In this document: in pieces, positions 60,784 through 64,000 of the stretch
How positions within the stretch are numbered: position 1 is the first letter of the stretch
How the letters are laid out: each line of letters starts with the position of its first letter
NCBI GenBank assembly: GCA_050287965.1
Contig: JBNKCX010000003.1
Coordinates: forward strand, 1 to 64,000
Source of the DNA: CBFDBF01 sp050287965
GTDB taxonomy: Bacteria; Pseudomonadota; Gammaproteobacteria; Chromatiales; Chromatiaceae
Length of the DNA stretch: 64,000 nucleotides
Reading direction: 5' to 3'
Notes under the pieces: generated by a model
Database searches by the model: none
Seen by the model: only the letters and a program-made list of their open reading frames with translations
Told to the model about the DNA's origin: nothing
Translations under genes and position numbers: made by a program

Positions 60784-63504
60784 ATGTTTCGAGACAACCC
60801 ATCACTGACAATCGACGGAGCCCTTGAGGAAGTTGCTGACGGGGCGACGCTGCTGACCGCCAATAATCGTCTGGCACGCGAGCTGCGTGCCCGGTACGAC
60901 GCGCTGCAGCAGCAACGGGGACGTGAGGTCTGGGAGCGGGCAACGATCCTGCCATGGGGCGCATGGCTGCAGAACTGTTTCCAGGAACTCCTCGATCTTG
61001 GATTGACGGAATGGTCGCTGCTTTCTCCCTGGCAGGTGCGTGTGCTTTGGGAACAGGTGGTGAGGGGCTCGTTTCCGGACGAATACACGGCCGTACTCAG
61101 GCCCGCCGCCGTCGCCCGTAGTGCGGAAGAGGCGTGGCGGCTGACGCAGGAGTGGATGATACCCCGGGAGCAGTTGAACGCCTGGGCCACACCGGAGACG
61201 GATCGATATTTAGCTTGGGCTGATCGTTACTTCGAACAGTGCCGACGCAACGGATGGATCGACCCCGCGCGCCTTCCCGCCCTGTTGACGGAACAGCTGC
61301 GGACCCGCCGGTTGGGTGTGCCGGAGCGGTTATTGTTGGCCGGGTTCGATGAACGCACCCCACGGCAGGACCAGCTCCTGACGCAACTGGAAGAGAGCGG
61401 TTGTCGGATCGGCGTAGTGGAGCGGGATGAGGTTCCGCAGGAAGCCTATCGTATCGAGTTTAATCATCCTGCCCGCGAGTTGGAGACTGCGGCCCGCTGG
61501 GCGGCACAGCGCTTGGAGTCCGATCCGCGCGCCCGAATCGGCGTGATCATTCCCCGCTTGACGGAATTGCGGGAACAGGTGGTGCATATCCTGCAACAGG
61601 TCTTTTCCCCGGCGACACGGTCGACCCCCGCACCGGTCTACAATCTCTCTCTGGGCAAGCCGCTGGCGCGCTATGCGGTCATCGGAGACGCCCTGCTGTT
61701 GCTGGATCTGGCCCGGGGCGAACTCTCCTGTGCCGATGTGGGGCGGCTTCTGCGCTCGCCCTTTCTCGCCGGCGGGATTGAGGAGTGGAGCCGCCGGGCG
61801 CGGCTCGATGCAAGGATTCGCAAAGAGGTGGGGGAGCGCCATATAGCCTTGCGTACCCTGATCGGAAAACTGTATCAGGCCGAAGAGCGGGAGTGGGACG
61901 CCTGCCCCGAACTGTTGCGGCTGCTGGGGCGGTTTCATGACCGGCTGCAGGGCTGGGGCGGCGCGGTGGAGCCCGGGGAATGGGCGGAGAGATTTCTCGC
62001 CCTGTTGCAGGCCGCGGGCTGGCCCAACGCAGGTCGGCTCAACAGCGATGAATATCAGCAGGTTCGGCGTTTCCGGGAGCTGCTGGCCTCGTTTGCTTCC
62101 CTGAGGGTCGTCCAGCCCTCCATGACCCTGCGGGAGGCGCTGCGCCGCCTGCGCAGCCAGGCGGAAGAGACCCTGTTTCAGGCGGAAGGGGCGGATGCCC
62201 CCGTTCAGATAATGGGCGTGCTGGAGGCGGCGGGACTTGCCTTCGATCACCTCTGGGTTGCGGGCCTCACGGACGATCAGTGGCCCCCCGCGGCGGCGCC
62301 GAACCCCCTGTTGCCTCAGGGGTTGCAACGAAAACTCAACATCCCGCATGCGTCCGCCGAGCGAGAGCTGGCGTTTGCCGCAGTAATGACGGAGCGCCTG
62401 CTGGCATCGGCGCCGGTGGTGTTGGTCAGTCACGCTTCACGGGATGAAGACGGGCCTCTGCGGCCGAGTCCGTTGATCGCCGGGCTGCCTGCACTGGATC
62501 CCGCTGCACTGGATCTGGCTGTCGAGCAATACCCCTATCAAACAGAAACAGCGGAACTTGAGGAATTCATAGACAATCAGGCGCCTCCCCTGGTACCCGG
62601 AAGCCGTGTGCCGGGCGGAACCGGAATCTTTTCCGATCAGGCCCGGTGTCCCTTTCGGGCCTTTGCCATCCATCGCCTGGGGGCAGATTCCATTGAGGAG
62701 CCGGTATCGGGCCTGGACGGCCGGGAGCGGGGCAGCCTGCTGCACTCCGTCATGGAGCAGGTGTGGTCCCGGCTGCGAGACCGGGCTACCCTGCGGGCAA
62801 CATCGGGGGAGGAACTGGAAAACCTGGTCAGAGATGCGGCGGACCGGGCCATCGCGACAGCGTCGCGCCGTAAACCCGTTACCTTTGCGCCCAGGTTCAC
62901 GGAGCTGGAGCGGGAACGATTGACCGGGTTGGTATTGCGGTGGTTGGAGCTGGAAAAAGAGCGCGCGGATTTCGCCGTTGAGGAACTGGAGAAGCGGGCG
63001 ACCCTGGCGGTGGGTGATCTGTTCCTCGATACCCGAACAGACCGGATCGACCGGCTGGAGGATGGGGGGCGGGTCGTTATTGACTATAAAACAGGGAGGA
63101 ACGTCAGTATTAAGGGCTGGTTTGAGGACAGGCTTGAGGAACCCCAGCTTCCCCTGTACGCCACGGCCGGTGCCGAGGGGACGGCGGCGGTATCGGCGGT
63201 ACTGCTCGCGCATCTGAACCCGGAAAAGAGTGCCTTTCTGGGGGTTGCTGCGGAGAGCGGGCTCGTTCCCAGGATCCAGGCATTTGTGGAGAGCAAGCAG
63301 TCCCGTGGATATGCAGACTGGGACGCCTTGTTCCAGCACTGGCGGGATTCATTGCGGATGTTGGCCGGTGAGATTCAGGCGGGACGCGCGGGGGCGGATC
63401 CCAAGGATCCGCACCAGAGCTGCCGCTATTGCCCCTTGCCCTCCCTCTGCCGCATCCATGAACAACGGGAAGCCTTTGGGCTGTCAGCCGAGGAGGAGGA
63501 GTGA
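60784..63504 (+). CDS. AddB-like DNA repair nuclease (TIGR03623 type)
   Basis: A 906-residue protein of the AddB-like "probable DNA repair protein" family. The N-terminal half is helicase-like but lacks a good Walker A, as in AddB. The C-terminal PD-(D/E)XK nuclease has DRIDRLEDGGRVVIDYKTG, then EEPQLPLYA. An iron-staple set of four Cys brackets the nuclease: Cys622 in DQARCPFRAF and Cys880, Cys883, Cys889 in CRYCPLPSLC. This is the 4Fe-4S arrangement of AddB and Cas4. An AddA-like helicase starts at its stop, so the two form a recombination complex that would replace RecBCD. Confidence 0.88.
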   Translation: MFRDNPSLTIDGALEEVADGATLLTANNRLARELRARYDALQQQRGREVWERATILPWGAWLQNCFQELLDLGLTEWSLLSPWQVRVLWEQVVRGSFPDEYTAVLRPAAVARSAEEAWRLTQEWMIPREQLNAWATPETDRYLAWADRYFEQCRRNGWIDPARLPALLTEQLRTRRLGVPERLLLAGFDERTPRQDQLLTQLEESGCRIGVVERDEVPQEAYRIEFNHPARELETAARWAAQRLESDPRARIGVIIPRLTELREQVVHILQQVFSPATRSTPAPVYNLSLGKPLARYAVIGDALLLLDLARGELSCADVGRLLRSPFLAGGIEEWSRRARLDARIRKEVGERHIALRTLIGKLYQAEEREWDACPELLRLLGRFHDRLQGWGGAVEPGEWAERFLALLQAAGWPNAGRLNSDEYQQVRRFRELLASFASLRVVQPSMTLREALRRLRSQAEETLFQAEGADAPVQIMGVLEAAGLAFDHLWVAGLTDDQWPPAAAPNPLLPQGLQRKLNIPHASAERELAFAAVMTERLLASAPVVLVSHASRDEDGPLRPSPLIAGLPALDPAALDLAVEQYPYQTETAELEEFIDNQAPPLVPGSRVPGGTGIFSDQARCPFRAFAIHRLGADSIEEPVSGLDGRERGSLLHSVMEQVWSRLRDRATLRATSGEELENLVRDAADRAIATASRRKPVTFAPRFTELERERLTGLVLRWLELEKERADFAVEELEKRATLAVGDLFLDTRTDRIDRLEDGGRVVIDYKTGRNVSIKGWFEDRLEEPQLPLYATAGAEGTAAVSAVLLAHLNPEKSAFLGVAAESGLVPRIQAFVESKQSRGYADWDALFQHWRDSLRMLAGEIQAGRAGADPKDPHQSCRYCPLPSLCRIHEQREAFGLSAEEEE

Positions 63505-64000
63505 TGTCGCGTCCAGTGGCGGATCGGGAACAGCGCCGTACCGTCCTGTCCCCCGATCGCTCTTTCATTGTTCAGGCGCCGGCCGGTTCCGGAAAGACGG
63601 AGCTGCTGATCCAGCGATTTCTGCGCCTGCTGGCCACCGTCGACGCTCCGGAAGAGATCATCGCCATCACTTTTACCCGCAAGGCGGCGGGCGAGATGCG
63701 TGCTCGCATTCAGGAGGCATTGGCGGGCGGCAGCCGTAATCCCGAACCGGAAGAGGACCACGCACGGCTGACCTGGTCTTTGGCGCGCGACGCCCTGCAG
63801 AGGAACCGGGAGTTGGGATGGGGGCTGGAACAGAATCCAGGTCGCTTCCGCATCCAGACCATCGACTCTCTCTGCGCCGGTCTGACCCGCCAGATGCCTT
63901 TGTTATCAGGCCTCGGCGGTCAGCCGAGGATCACCGAGGATGCGCAGGAACTCTATCTGGAGGCGGCCCGTGCCACCATCCGTAGCGTGGAGGAGGGGGA
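63504..64000 (+). CDS. AddA-like UvrD-family helicase (3' end outside window)
   Basis: 165 residues of the N-terminal helicase domain. Q motif SPDRSFIVQAPAGSGKTELLIQRFLRLL holds Walker A (AGSGKT), and FTRKAAGEMRARIQEAL and RIQTIDSLCAGLTRQM follow as UvrD motifs. It starts at ATG 63504, overlapping the preceding TGA (TGATG), so it is coupled to the AddB-like gene. It runs off the right end of the window. Confidence 0.92.
   Translation, partial: MSRPVADREQRRTVLSPDRSFIVQAPAGSGKTELLIQRFLRLLATVDAPEEIIAITFTRKAAGEMRARIQEALAGGSRNPEPEEDHARLTWSLARDALQRNRELGWGLEQNPGRFRIQTIDSLCAGLTRQMPLLSGLGGQPRITEDAQELYLEAARATIRSVEEG

Overview
The window is a stretch of gammaproteobacterial chromosome. The evidence is the conserved housekeeping neighbourhoods: smpB-ssrA, ratA-rnfH beside bamE, divergent fur, recN-nadK, hrcA-grpE-dnaK-dnaJ-dapB, lapA-lapB-pyrF, and an AddB-like/AddA-like pair. 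A PEP-CTERM type protein, many signalling proteins (GGDEF, HDOD, HD-GYP, an RpfC-type kinase) and arsenosugar genes suggest an environmental, perhaps Chromatiales-like bacterium. The species cannot be fixed from the sequence alone.

Layout. 1-8.6 kb is an A+T-richer accessory region: a string of small, mostly plus-strand genes (a ParDE toxin-antitoxin pair, a LysE exporter, a methyltransferase, small secreted and membrane proteins, a GNAT acetyltransferase). It contains one well-formed attC-like site and several weaker ones, so it looks like an integron-type cassette array, perhaps an old one. 8.6-12.1 kb is a minus-strand operon of a ThDP enzyme and two citrate-synthase-like paralogues. 12.4-19.2 kb holds a PEP-CTERM type protein, a FIST-GGDEF sensor, an HDOD protein, YgfZ and an RNase II-type exonuclease. 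19.2-21.8 kb has a REP-like repeat and then a tight three-gene operon around an SMC/Rad50-like ATPase with a membrane hairpin. 22.1-30.9 kb is a DSF quorum-sensing locus (rpfF, rpfC, rpfG) interleaved with a dedicated acyl carrier protein, a ketoacyl synthase, a radical SAM protein and a two-receiver protein. 31-36.1 kb holds thrH, a shikimate kinase and an arsenosugar-type cluster. 36.1-41.2 kb holds a 123-bp MITE, a TIGR03790-type protein, a CARDB-like protein and a membrane protein.

41.3-43.1 kb is the most striking region. The tmRNA gene ssrA (minus strand, tag ANDDNYALAA) is interrupted in its T-loop by a 271-nt group I intron. A free-standing single-motif LAGLIDADG endonuclease gene lies just beyond the ssrA terminator. 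A second, near-identical copy of the first 26 nt of tmRNA lies 142 bp upstream, next to the promoter, and a hairpin-rich insert separates the two copies. smpB is directly upstream.

43.4-64 kb is largely housekeeping: an NSS-family transporter, ratA-rnfH, a bamE with an unusual repeated tail, fur, recN, nadK, a CIRCE element and the HrcA heat-shock operon (with a heptad tandem repeat running up to the dnaJ start codon), dapB, a lone fliK-like gene, lapA-lapB-pyrF, a comEA-like gene, a response regulator, and an AddB-like/AddA-like pair that runs off the right end.
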